Source: Reichenbachiella agarivorans
GTDB lineage: Bacteria; Bacteroidota; Bacteroidia; Cytophagales; Cyclobacteriaceae
Assembly (NCBI RefSeq): GCF_025502585.1
Contig: NZ_CP106679.1
Location: forward strand, 3,689,501 to 3,753,500
Reading direction: 5' to 3'
Length of the DNA stretch: 64,000 bases
A program made the translations under genes and the position numbers. Below the pieces are notes generated by a model. The model did no database searches. It had not been told where the DNA came from and saw nothing but the letters and a program-made list of their open reading frames with translations. Positions 23,910 through 32,273 of the stretch are shown piece after piece (the stretch's first letter is position 1; every line of letters begins with the position of its first letter).

Positions 23910-24899
23910 TCATTTTAATATTATCTCTATCTGATCCAGTTCGTCCTGACTAAATGCTGTATTGTTGAGAGTTTCTAAATTCTGCTGCAATTGTTTGACA
24001 CTACTGGCTCCTAAAAGGACAGAGGTCACTACCTCATGTCTCAGCAACCAAGCAATAGCCATCTGAGCGATAGATTGTCCTCTCTGCTCTGACAAAGTTT
24101 TCAACTGTCTGACTTTGTTGATTTTCTCTTCTGTCACAGCATCTTGCTGAAGGTGTCCACTCTCACGTGCCGCACGAGAATCCTCTGGAATACCGTCCAA
24201 ATACCTGTCTGTCAACATCCCTTGCGCCAAAGGAGAAAACACAATTGCACCCTTTCGGAGTTTTTGAAGTGTCTCTAGCAACCCATCCTCTACCCATCTG
24301 TCAAACATCGAATATCTAGGTTGATGGATGATGAACGGTGTCCTCAACTTTTGAAAGATCTTCTCAATTGCTTCGGTTTCAGCAGGCTTATAATTGGAAA
24401 TCCCCACATAGAGCGCCTTCCCTTGCTTCACCAACTGATCCAATGCCAGCGCAGTTTCTTCCAAAGGAGTGTGAGGATCCGGTCGATGCGTATAAAAGAT
24501 GTCCACATACTCCAAGCCCATTCTTTTGAGAGATTGATCGCAGGAAGCGATAATGTATTTCTTGCTCGCCCAATCACCGTATGGCCCATCCCACATGGTA
24601 TAGCCTGCCTTGGAACTGATAATCATTTCATCCCTGTAGCCTTCAAAATCTTGTTTCAATATCTTCCCAAAGGTTTCTTCTGCCGATCCTGGAGGCGGAC
24701 CATAGTTGTTGGCCAAATCAAAATGGGTAATCCCCTGATCAAAAGCATGCTGCAGCATCAACCTGCAGTTTTCATAATCATCGACATGTCCGAAGTTGTG
24801 CCAGAGTCCTAGAGAAATCTCTGGCAACAGCAGCCCTGAATCACCACAGCGGCGGTATTTCATCTTTTCGTATCTGTCTTTTTTTGGTAAATAAGTCAT
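23910..24899 (-). CDS. Aldo/keto reductase, YghZ/Gpr type
   Basis: A 329-residue NADPH-dependent aldo-keto reductase. It is strikingly like E. coli YghZ (L-glyceraldehyde 3-phosphate reductase, also active on methylglyoxal): LPEISLGLWHNFGHV near the start, GITHFDLANNYGPPPGSAEE (residues about 54-73, with the catalytic Asp and Tyr), the catalytic Lys in SSKAGY, and FYTHRPD carrying the His. The C-terminal cofactor region has SVLLGAS. The start MTYLPKKDRYEKMKYRRCG matches the family's start. Gene order is SixA-like, reductase, sugar kinase on the same strand; the 5' end touches a heptamer-type repeat (24901-24949). Confidence 0.9.
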   Translation of the reverse strand: MTYLPKKDRYEKMKYRRCGDSGLLLPEISLGLWHNFGHVDDYENCRLMLQHAFDQGITHFDLANNYGPPPGSAEETFGKILKQDFEGYRDEMIISSKAGYTMWDGPYGDWASKKYIIASCDQSLKRMGLEYVDIFYTHRPDPHTPLEETALALDQLVKQGKALYVGISNYKPAETEAIEKIFQKLRTPFIIHQPRYSMFDRWVEDGLLETLQKLRKGAIVFSPLAQGMLTDRYLDGIPEDSRAARESGHLQQDAVTEEKINKVRQLKTLSEQRGQSIAQMAIAWLLRHEVVTSVLLGASSVKQLQQNLETLNNTAFSQDELDQIEIILK

Positions 24900-24900
24900 C

Positions 24901-24949
24901 TTTTAAATATTAAAATCTTAAGCCTCAAATCTTAAACCTTGAATTATCT
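24901..24949. repeat. Heptamer-periodic array B
   Basis: Seven consecutive 7-base units, among them TATTAAA, ATCTTAA, GCCTCAA, ATCTTAA and ACCTTGA. It fills the gap between the reductase and SixA-like genes, and the last codons of the SixA-like gene (NSRFKI) are written by the repeat itself. Read on the minus strand the units fit RGRYTTW. Confidence 0.6.
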
Positions 24950-25458
24950 ATTCCCTTGGGATAAAAATACTGTCTTAACGTCCCTGTACCCCTGTCTATA
25001 TCTGTCCAATCTGACAATTCTAAATCGATCACTGCCACACCGCACGTAGGAATGTTGAAAATATCCTCATCTGTGATCCTGTTTACAAAGTCTGTTAACC
25101 CTGGATTGTGTCCAAAGATAATGACACGTTGCACTTCTGCATCAATTGATGCCAGTACAGATCGAATCGCGGCATAATTGGCATGAAACAAATCCCTCGT
25201 CTCTCGGGAATCTTCCCTAAGTATTTTCAGAGACTGGATAAAATACTCTGCCGTCTGTTTGGCTCTGAGTGCGGTACTGCTGATCAAAACCTGTGGCCGC
25301 TCTACCTCGACTTTCAGATGAGCTGCCATCTTGGGAGCATCACGCAACCCACGCTCTCCCAAGGGTCGATCATGGTCAGCCAAACCAGGATAATCCCAGC
25401 TGGACTTGGCATGTCTCACTACGATCAGTTGTCTCTTAATTGGTAATCTCAGACTCAT
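24925..25458 (-). CDS. SixA-like histidine phosphatase family protein
   Basis: A 177-residue phosphohistidine/phosphoglycerate-mutase-fold phosphatase. The RHG motif is present in modified form (LIVVRHAKSSWDYP, residues about 11-24, with Arg and catalytic His), followed by DHDRPLGERG, ISSTALRAKQTA (second Arg) and the second catalytic His in VIFGHNPGLTDFV. This is the SixA group, which removes phosphate from small molecules or phosphohistidine in proteins. Its ATG overlaps the TGA of the PolX-like gene by four bases (ATGA), so the two are co-translated. Its C-terminal six residues come from a heptamer repeat. Confidence 0.87.
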   Translation of the reverse strand: MSLRLPIKRQLIVVRHAKSSWDYPGLADHDRPLGERGLRDAPKMAAHLKVEVERPQVLISSTALRAKQTAEYFIQSLKILREDSRETRDLFHANYAAIRSVLASIDAEVQRVIIFGHNPGLTDFVNRITDEDIFNIPTCGVAVIDLELSDWTDIDRGTGTLRQYFYPKGIDNSRFKI

Positions 25459-27179
25459 TTTTTATTTCTTTTACTCGCAAAGAACGCCGTGATTTCTGCC
25501 AAATTCATGCTATTGAGGTTATCATTGGCAGTCAATCCACCTTTTCTGGCGACTTGCAATCCATAGTACATGTCCTTGTAGCCGTCCATCTTGTGTGCAT
25601 CTGGATTGATACTTAATTTGACGCCTTTATCCAGTGCATATTCGATCCATCGCCAGTCCATATCCAGACGGTAAGGACTCGCATTAATCTCGATCACTAC
25701 ACCCGTTTCCGCACAAGCATCAATAATGGCTCTATGATCCACAGGATAACCCTCCCGCTGCACCAGTAATCTCCCAGTCATGTGCCCCAGTATAGTGGTG
25801 TAAGGATTGTGAATCGCCTTGAGCAAACGATCCGTTGCTTTCTGAATATCCATATTCAATCCCGAATGCACCGACGCTACAATAAAATCAAAAGAGGCCA
25901 ATATCTCCTCACTGTAATCCAGCGAACCATCTGTCAATATATCAGACTCTATCCCTGAGAATATCTTGAAAGGAGCCAATTCCTCGTTGAGTTGTCGGAT
26001 TTCTTCTTGCTGTTGCTTGACGCGAAAATCAGGCAGACCATTGGCATACACTGCGGTCTGGCTGTGATCAGATATACCCAAATATTCATATCCTAGTTGC
26101 TTGCAATGCTCTGCCATCTGACGCAGGGTATGCTTGCCATCACTATAGGTCGAGTGGTTGTGTAGGATACCTTTGAGGTCTGACATTTCGATCAACTGTG
26201 GCAATCGATCCTGAGTCGCCCAATCGCCCTCTCTTCTACCTTCTCTCAGTTCTGGCACGATGGGTTTCATACCTATCGATTGATAAAAAGCTTCCTCGGA
26301 TACAAATCGCCCCTTTTTCAATGCGCTTTTGATACTCGTCTGGTCTGTGGTAGGCAAATTGAGATGCTCGATGGATCCTGTTGTCTCAATCAGACGATTG
26401 ATGGCACTGTCTGAATCCGCAAAATGTATCTTGATGGGCGGTTTCACACCAACATGCTTGCCATACCAAGCCATTGGGCTAGATTTCCTTTCATCCACTT
26501 CGAGTCCTGTAAGTTGACTGATTTGCTCTCTGGCTTCTTCAAAATCCTCCGCTACCACCAGCAATTCGATTTGATCTATGACCTCTAATCTCCTCCGCGT
26601 CTGCCCTGTCTCTTGGCATTGCTCTACTGAAGGAAGATCAGCAATCAAAGTTTGCAAAGTCGCTACCACAGCCTCGACATTGGCATATCGCTCTCTGAAT
26701 CGATTCCCAATCAAAAATGACACGGCAGCCCGCAGGGTCTCTTGGGATTTTTCTGCAAAACCTTTGAGTGCGGCCACTTTTCCCTGATCGCACATCGTCA
26801 ACAGATCATCGAGTGTTTCTGCGCCACCCTCCTGCCAAAGTACGGCTACTTTTTTGGGACCGAAACCTGATATACCCAACATCTCGATTACGCCTACAGG
26901 GGTTTTATCCATCAGTTGGTTCAGTCCCTCAAAGCTCCCCGAATGGAGTAAATCAGCAATATTGGCTGCCATGCTCTTGCCTAGACCATCGATCGCCAAA
27001 ATTTCCTTCTCAGACAAGGTCGCCAACTCCACATCCAATCCTCCTACTACATCAGCTGCTGAAGTATATGATCTGGTTTTGAAGGGATTATCTCCATGCA
27101 ATTCCATCAATTGCCCTGCGAGCTTCAAACTATGCTTTATCTCTGAATTGTTCAATCCTACTATCTTTTTTTGAATCAA
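25455..27179 (-). CDS. PolX-like protein: HhH and PHP domains, polymerase active site degenerate
   Basis: A 574-residue protein with PolX layout: N-terminal helical 8-kDa domain and helix-hairpin-helix motifs (GLGKSMAANIADLL, GISGFGPKKVAVLW, residues 1-130), the polymerase beta-like palm (about 150-290), and a C-terminal PHP phosphoesterase (about 335-574). The PHP metal ligands look complete: HNHSTYSDG, SDHSQTA, GIESDI, VHSGL, GHMTGR, NPDAHK. The palm does not: where active PolX has a GDIDxL metal pair, here the stretch reads EVIDQIELL, and the third Asp strand reads IKIHFAD. So 3'-5' exonuclease or AP-site activity may remain without synthesis. No ATG is available; starts are TTG at 27179 or TTG at 27158 (giving MNNSEIKHSL, more typical). 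Likely role: base excision repair. Confidence 0.88.
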   Translation of the reverse strand: MIQKKIVGLNNSEIKHSLKLAGQLMELHGDNPFKTRSYTSAADVVGGLDVELATLSEKEILAIDGLGKSMAANIADLLHSGSFEGLNQLMDKTPVGVIEMLGISGFGPKKVAVLWQEGGAETLDDLLTMCDQGKVAALKGFAEKSQETLRAAVSFLIGNRFRERYANVEAVVATLQTLIADLPSVEQCQETGQTRRRLEVIDQIELLVVAEDFEEAREQISQLTGLEVDERKSSPMAWYGKHVGVKPPIKIHFADSDSAINRLIETTGSIEHLNLPTTDQTSIKSALKKGRFVSEEAFYQSIGMKPIVPELREGRREGDWATQDRLPQLIEMSDLKGILHNHSTYSDGKHTLRQMAEHCKQLGYEYLGISDHSQTAVYANGLPDFRVKQQQEEIRQLNEELAPFKIFSGIESDILTDGSLDYSEEILASFDFIVASVHSGLNMDIQKATDRLLKAIHNPYTTILGHMTGRLLVQREGYPVDHRAIIDACAETGVVIEINASPYRLDMDWRWIEYALDKGVKLSINPDAHKMDGYKDMYYGLQVARKGGLTANDNLNSMNLAEITAFFASKRNKK

Positions 27180-27247
27180 TAAAACTACGAATTGCCTCGC
27201 GTTTTACCCGAAATAATGTGGTAATAATTATCATTGCGTTTAATGTA

Positions 27248-27296
27248 GTACTGAGTAGCGTGTAATGAGTATTGAGATTTTAGATTGTAGTGAACA
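27248..27296. repeat. Heptamer-periodic array C
   Basis: Seven 7-base units in exact register, each starting with G: GTACTGA, GTAGCGT, GTAATGA, GTATTGA, GATTTTA, GATTGTA, GTGAACA. It lies between the divergent PolX-like and flippase genes. Related to the arrays at 24901, 31461, 31573 and 47804. Confidence 0.6.
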
Positions 27297-27340
27297 CAAT
27301 GGCGCGCGTTTAGCCTTTTCGGCGCAACGCATGACAGAAA

Positions 27341-27425
27341 CACCAACCAGCCCAACTAGAAAACCAGAAAACCAGTATAACCAGAAAACCAGTTCAACTA
27401 GCAAACCAGAAAACCAATAAACCAT
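27341..27425. repeat. Octamer-type tandem repeat (AAAACCAG) abutting a start codon
   Basis: About ten degenerate units of 8-9 bases (AAAACCAG, TATAACCAG, TTCAACTAG, CAAACCAG, AAAACCAA, TAAACCAT). The array runs directly into the TTG start codon of the flippase gene at 27426, leaving no room for a separate ribosome-binding site. It also creates a spurious minus-strand frame (27240-27446) rich in YWFSGLLV-like words. Confidence 0.65.
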
Positions 27426-28913
27426 TTGGGAATAGTCATCAAACAAGGCAGCATTTCAGGAATCATCACCTATCTCGGTGCCTTTATAGGGTTTTTCAAT
27501 ACCATCATTCTATTTCCTGCTTTCTTGTCTCCAGAGGAAGTAGGTTTGATTCGCGTCATACCCAACATTGCCTTTATGCTGATGCCGATAGTACAGCTAG
27601 GTACTTCCAATGCCCTCATAAAATTTGCTCCTGAAATCAAGAAAAAAGAAGATGGATTGGCACAATTGATCGGGTTGATCACATTGGCTACATTGATAGG
27701 TTCCACATTGATGAGCCTTGTCATCTACATCTTCAAAAGTGATTTCGTCCGTCTCTTTGAAGAAAAATCACCTTTGATCAATGATTATTTACCTGTCATT
27801 GTCATATTGATTTTTGTCCTCGCTCTTTATTCCTTGCTAGAGAACTACAGCAGGGTTTTGCTCAAAATCATCGCCATGAATCTCATCAAAGAGATACTCC
27901 AGCGAGTGATGACCGGCATACTCGTACTGCTCTACTATTTTGATTGGATTGATCTGGACAGTTTGATCTATAGCCTGATTGTCATCTACGGTACCAGTTT
28001 GATCCTGTTGATCGGCTATTTAACATCGCTAGGACAATTCAAAATATCACTTCAGTTTCACTCCATTGACCGAGAGGTCTTTTGGCGAATGGCGACCTTC
28101 AGTCTCTACAGTATCATCGGTGCTAGTGGTGCCTATATCGTGCTCAATATTGACGAAATCATGGTTAGTTCACAATTAGGCTTGAGCGAAAATGGTATTT
28201 ATAGTACAGCATTCTTTTTTGCAGTCATGATTGAGCTTTCTAAACGAGCCATTCTACAAATCACCACACCACTGATAGCCCAATCCTTCGAAAACGGTCG
28301 CATTGATGAAATCCAAAAGATGCACCGACAATTATCTATCAATCAGATGATTATTGCTTCACTGTTTTTCATTGGGATCGTTTCCAACCTCGACAATGTC
28401 TATGCACTGATGCCCAATGGTGATGTGTACAGCCTAGGACGAAATGTCGTCATCATCATAGGACTATCCAAACTCATCGACATGACCTTTGCCAACAACA
28501 GCGAGATCATCGTGATGTCCAAATACTATAGATTCAATATGGTTACCATTCTTTGTTTGTGTGGTATCATGGTGGTACTCAACCTATACCTGATTCCATT
28601 GTATGGTATGGATGGAGCTGCCTATGCAACCTTGATTTCTATCACAATTTTCAATCTAGTCAAGTCAATTTTCATACAATGGAAGCTCAATATCAACCCA
28701 TTTAGTCTCAACACACTGAAAATGCTAGGCGTTATCTCTGTCACACTTATCATTGGATTGTACTTTCCTCTCATCAGTTCACCGATACTGGACTTGGGCA
28801 TTAGATCAGCAGTGATCACAGTGTCATTGATAGCTATGATCTTGTTTTTCAGAGTCTCCCCAGAGGTAACAGGGATCTTCAACAAACACATTGTAAAGCG
28901 ATTTATGAGTTAA
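27426..28913 (+). CDS. Polysaccharide flippase (MATE/MOP superfamily, Wzx-like)
   Basis: A 495-residue integral membrane protein with about 12-14 hydrophobic segments spread over its length, fitting the oligosaccharide/lipid flippases (polysaccharide biosynthesis protein family) that move lipid-linked glycans across the inner membrane. The N-terminus GIVIKQGSISGIITYLGAFIG is typical of Bacteroidota members, which supports starting at the TTG codon at 27426 rather than at an internal ATG. No canonical ribosome-binding site is visible: an AAAACCAG repeat array reaches the start codon. A GT4-type glycosyltransferase lies next to it in convergent orientation, so both may serve a cell-surface glycan. 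Confidence 0.85.
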   Translation: MGIVIKQGSISGIITYLGAFIGFFNTIILFPAFLSPEEVGLIRVIPNIAFMLMPIVQLGTSNALIKFAPEIKKKEDGLAQLIGLITLATLIGSTLMSLVIYIFKSDFVRLFEEKSPLINDYLPVIVILIFVLALYSLLENYSRVLLKIIAMNLIKEILQRVMTGILVLLYYFDWIDLDSLIYSLIVIYGTSLILLIGYLTSLGQFKISLQFHSIDREVFWRMATFSLYSIIGASGAYIVLNIDEIMVSSQLGLSENGIYSTAFFFAVMIELSKRAILQITTPLIAQSFENGRIDEIQKMHRQLSINQMIIASLFFIGIVSNLDNVYALMPNGDVYSLGRNVVIIIGLSKLIDMTFANNSEIIVMSKYYRFNMVTILCLCGIMVVLNLYLIPLYGMDGAAYATLISITIFNLVKSIFIQWKLNINPFSLNTLKMLGVISVTLIIGLYFPLISSPILDLGIRSAVITVSLIAMILFFRVSPEVTGIFNKHIVKRFMS

Positions 28914-28980
28914 CAGTCGACAGATTTTTTTGACTATTATTTTGCGTTTGACAAAATTGGCCCGAAACTAAATCCAATGA

Positions 28981-30270
28981 CTAGCCATCCAGACCATCGA
29001 GTATCTCCACCAAGTCCCCAGTAAGTTTCTTGCGAGTCCACTGTTCTTTGTTATTGACAGAGACTGATTGCTCTCCTCGTAGAAAAGTCTCATAGGATTG
29101 TAAAATCCTACTTTTTAGTACCTGTCTCTCCTGGTAAGACAACACCTCGTGCAAGCCTGCATCTAGCAATATTTGATTCACGTCGGATTGAGGAGAGCCA
29201 AAAGCCAAAATATCTCTTTCAGCATACAAATACTCAAACAATTTACCAGGAATCAGCAAATCTGCATTGGTCGAATCGTTCATCAGCAAGAGCAAAACAG
29301 ACGATTGGAGATATTGCCTAATCACTTCATCATGTGCCACATACGCCCGAACGATGAGTCGCTGAGCGAGCTGCTCATATCCTTGGATCCGTTGTAGTAC
29401 CGTATCACTAATTGCTCCTGAGAGAAAAATCTCCAAGGATTGGGCGAAAGCCTCATTCTCTACACACAATTCCTCCAACACCTCCCACAGCATGGCAGGA
29501 TTCCTCATGTCGTTGAGCAGGCCCATGTGCGTGATTCTAAACTTACGAAGCGAACCAACTGGTTGCACATTTTCAAAGTCTGTTTCATCCACGCCGTTGG
29601 TGATCATTTTGACTCGATAGGTCTTGTCCTTTCGTTCAAACAGCCGCGCCATAGCTGGTGTGCAAGCCAGTACGACATTGGCTGCTTGCATTACCTTTCT
29701 CTCCAAATTGCGATGAAGAGTCATAGCAAATTGCCCAGTTTTCAACTCTCCCAAAATATCCCAATCCGACCAAGGATCCCGAAAATCAGCAATCCATTGT
29801 ATGTTTAGTTTCTTTTTCAGTCCCAAACCTATCAAATGCATGCTATGTGGCGGACCTGTGGTAATGACCCTATCTACCTGGTGCTGAATAATGTAGTTGG
29901 AGAGAAAGTCCACCGATGGACGCACCCAAAAGCGTTTTGGGTCAGGAACAAATAGGTTGCCTCTCAACCAAATCATCAACCTCCCTATGAGAGAAAGGCT
30001 TTGGTCCTTGGCAACCACACCTTGTTTGGTATGGGTTGACTTTAGTTTGGCAGTAGGTTCCCATATCGGGAATCTAATCACCTCAACATGACTAGGGACA
30101 TCCTTTAGCAAAGAATGATCTTGAAGGTGAAAGTCAGGGTTTTCAGGAGTAAATACGATCGGCTCCCAACCAAATTGAGGCAAATATTTAACGAATTTGA
30201 GCCAGCGCTGTACACCACCACCACCGCTGGGGGGCCAATAATAGGTAACGATAATGACTTTTTTGGACAT
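28981..30270 (-). CDS. GT4-type glycosyltransferase
   Basis: A 429-residue GT-B fold glycosyltransferase. The N-terminal domain opens with YYWPPSGGGGVQRWLKFVKYL, the glycine-rich loop of GT4 enzymes in surface polysaccharide synthesis; the middle has WIADFRDPWSD and the C-terminal domain KLFEYLYAERDILAFG, corresponding to the nucleotide-sugar site (an E-x7-E-like region is present but not exact). It probably transfers a sugar to a lipid-linked or surface glycan. It is convergent with the flippase (67 bp between the stops), and no other glycan genes are visible, so the product is unknown. Confidence 0.85.
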   Translation of the reverse strand: MSKKVIIVTYYWPPSGGGGVQRWLKFVKYLPQFGWEPIVFTPENPDFHLQDHSLLKDVPSHVEVIRFPIWEPTAKLKSTHTKQGVVAKDQSLSLIGRLMIWLRGNLFVPDPKRFWVRPSVDFLSNYIIQHQVDRVITTGPPHSMHLIGLGLKKKLNIQWIADFRDPWSDWDILGELKTGQFAMTLHRNLERKVMQAANVVLACTPAMARLFERKDKTYRVKMITNGVDETDFENVQPVGSLRKFRITHMGLLNDMRNPAMLWEVLEELCVENEAFAQSLEIFLSGAISDTVLQRIQGYEQLAQRLIVRAYVAHDEVIRQYLQSSVLLLLMNDSTNADLLIPGKLFEYLYAERDILAFGSPQSDVNQILLDAGLHEVLSYQERQVLKSRILQSYETFLRGEQSVSVNNKEQWTRKKLTGDLVEILDGLDG

Positions 30271-30487
30271 ACAAGTGGCTTTGCTGATGGCGAAATAAAG
30301 TAAAAATGATCAGGCTATAATCAAAATATGAAATTTTGAAAAAACTAAATAAAAATAACTACGCAACTCAGCAATTGGACGAAGTTATTGATGAATTTGT
30401 AGCAAAATATAGTTTACTTTGAGACCCAAAACAACCCAACTCAAACGTATTTTATTAAGGGCAAAACGACTTATATTAAGTTAATCT

Positions 30488-31459
30488 ATGAAAAAAATTG
30501 CAGTATTTACTTCTGGTGGAGACTCGCCAGGTATGAACGCCTGCATCAGGTCAGTAGTAAGAAGTGCCATATCCTTGGATTTAGAAGTATTCGGAATCAA
30601 GTATGGATATGACGGCATGATCAGAGGCGAAATTAAAAAAATGGAATCTCAGTCTGTCAGCAACATTGTACAGACAGGTGGTACGATCCTCAAATCCGCA
30701 CGTAGTGAAGAGTTCAGAACCAAAGAAGGGAGAAAAAAAGCTTACGAGAATCTCAAAAAACATGGCATAGAAGGCATAGTAGCCATCGGTGGTGATGGTA
30801 CTTTTACTGGTGCCAACCTCTTCTATGATGAATTTGGTATTCCAGTTGTAGGAGCTCCAGGCACTATCGACAATGACCTATATGGATCTGATTACACTAT
30901 TGGTTTTGATACAGCTGTCAACACAGCACTAGATGCAATAGACAAAATCAGAGACACTGCCGCTTCTCATGACAGAGTGTTCTTTGTCGAGGTAATGGGA
31001 CGTCACAGTGGATATATCGCCATCCAATCAGGTATTGGCGGTGGAGCAGAAATGGTCATGGTACCAGAGACCTCCACGACCATCGACGATGTGATCTCCA
31101 AACTAAGAGAAGGCCGAGACAACAAAAAAGGATCTTCGATCATCGTGGTAGCTGAGGGTGATGCCCAAGGAAGTGCTCATGAAATCGCAGCACGGGTCAA
31201 AATACACACGCCTAACATGGACATTAAGGTTACCAACCTTGGTCACATCCAGCGTGGCGGTGCTCCCACGGCATTCGACAGAATCTTGGCTTCTAGGTTA
31301 GGCCTAGCTGCAGTAGAAGGTTTGATCAATGGACAAAAAGGGGTAATGGTAGGTGTCATCGACAACAAAATAACTTATACAAATTTGAAATTGTCAATTT
31401 CAAAGTCCAAGCCATTGAATCAGGAATTGGTAAGATTGACCAAAATCTTGAGCATTTGA
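30488..31459 (+). CDS. pfkA: ATP-dependent 6-phosphofructokinase
   Basis: Glycolytic enzyme phosphorylating fructose 6-phosphate. The 323-residue length is usual for bacterial PfkA. Visible: ATP-binding TSGGDSPGMNACIR (about residues 9-22), GGDGTFTGA (about 102-110), the catalytic PGTIDNDL (about 124-131, containing the TIDND loop), the substrate loop VEVMGRHSGYIA, and LGHIQRGG near the C-terminus. The Gly in GGDGT is the mark of ATP-dependent rather than PPi-dependent enzymes. The upstream 217 bp are non-coding; an intrinsic terminator follows at 31499. Confidence 0.97.
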   Translation: MKKIAVFTSGGDSPGMNACIRSVVRSAISLDLEVFGIKYGYDGMIRGEIKKMESQSVSNIVQTGGTILKSARSEEFRTKEGRKKAYENLKKHGIEGIVAIGGDGTFTGANLFYDEFGIPVVGAPGTIDNDLYGSDYTIGFDTAVNTALDAIDKIRDTAASHDRVFFVEVMGRHSGYIAIQSGIGGGAEMVMVPETSTTIDDVISKLREGRDNKKGSSIIVVAEGDAQGSAHEIAARVKIHTPNMDIKVTNLGHIQRGGAPTAFDRILASRLGLAAVEGLINGQKGVMVGVIDNKITYTNLKLSISKSKPLNQELVRLTKILSI

Positions 31460-31460
31460 T

Positions 31461-31495
31461 TTAGGCATTATATTCTAGACTTTAGATATTAGACA
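31461..31495. repeat. Heptamer-periodic array D
   Basis: Five 7-base units directly after the pfkA stop codon: TTAGGCA, TTATATT, CTAGACT, TTAGATA, TTAGACA. Shifted in phase they read AGGCATT, ATATTCT, AGACTTT, AGATATT, AGACAAA, fitting the shared RKAYTTD-like consensus. Confidence 0.55.
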
Positions 31496-31498
31496 AAA

Positions 31499-31532
31499 GG
31501 GATGATTCTGTGAGAAGATCATCCTTTTTTTT
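31499..31532 (+). terminator. Intrinsic terminator of pfkA
   Basis: Stem GGATGAT/ATCATCC (31500-31506 with 31518-31524), extended inward by TCT/AGA, followed by eight T residues (31525-31532). Clear Rho-independent terminator shape. Confidence 0.85.
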
Positions 31533-31572
31533 GTTTATCCCTGTATTTCAACTCCCTAGGTAGACAGACTTT

Positions 31573-31615
31573 GTACGCAATACTTGATACTTTGTACTTT
31601 AGACTTTCTTAACTT
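31573..31615. repeat. Heptamer-periodic array E in a 5' leader
   Basis: Units GTACGCA, ATACTTG, ATACTTT, GTACTTT, AGACTTT, CTTAACT in exact 7-base register. The array ends seven bases before the GTG start at 31622, so it occupies the translation start region of the DUF4230 gene. Confidence 0.6.
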
Positions 31616-31621
31616 AACCCT

Positions 31622-32272
31622 GTGATTAGATTAATAAGAAGCATACTACAAATACTGCCATGGATTCTACTCCTGGCTATGCTATCATGGATGGTAGTAG
31701 AGGAAAAATTCTTTGGTGACGATCCCACTGTAAGAGAAGAAATCTATCTATCATCCGTCCTGAGCAAAGTGGAGCAAATGGGCAAACTAGAACTGGTCAA
31801 GTACAACTTCCAAGAAGTCACAGAGCTCAAACAAGTGGCTGATTACATCGATCTCAAACTGTTCAAATACAAACCTGTCCCTGACTCCAAAGCTGTACTC
31901 ATCAGTACTGGCATGGCGGTGGGCTGCATCAATCTGACACAAATCAACAGGAAATCCATCCGTGAAAAAAATGACACCCTGTATGTCAGACTCCCACAAC
32001 CAGAGCTCTGCTATTTCAAAATAGATTTGGAGCAATCACGTATCTATGACCTACAGATCGACTACATGAACAAAGAAGACAAAGCAAAATTCATGGAAAG
32101 ACTCTACCAAGAAGCAGAAACAAAAATCAGGTCTTCTGCACTGGAAATGGGCATTCTTGAGCAAACCAAAGAAAACGCAAAAACCATCCTCACGCCTATT
32201 TTTGAGGGATTGAGTGATAAAGCCGTTATTTTCACATTTGATATTCCAACCGAAAAAATCCTACGCAAATAG
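31622..32272 (+). CDS. DUF4230 domain-containing membrane-anchored protein
   Basis: A 216-residue protein with one N-terminal membrane helix (about residues 8-25, ILPWILLLAMLSWMVV) and a soluble remainder, matching the DUF4230 family whose function is unknown. The body has an alternating beta pattern ending in an acidic/helical segment. It starts at GTG 31622; a heptamer repeat array stands where a leader and ribosome-binding site would be. It ends one base short of the convergent epimerase gene's stop (32274), so no terminator fits between them and antisense overlap of the transcripts is likely. Confidence 0.75.
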   Translation: MIRLIRSILQILPWILLLAMLSWMVVEEKFFGDDPTVREEIYLSSVLSKVEQMGKLELVKYNFQEVTELKQVADYIDLKLFKYKPVPDSKAVLISTGMAVGCINLTQINRKSIREKNDTLYVRLPQPELCYFKIDLEQSRIYDLQIDYMNKEDKAKFMERLYQEAETKIRSSALEMGILEQTKENAKTILTPIFEGLSDKAVIFTFDIPTEKILRK

Positions 32273-32273
32273 C

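Noticed and set aside
27240-27446. Minus-strand frame of 68 codons with YWFSGLLV-like words
   Set aside because: It is a translation of the AAAACCAG and heptamer repeats and overlaps the flippase start; no support as a gene.
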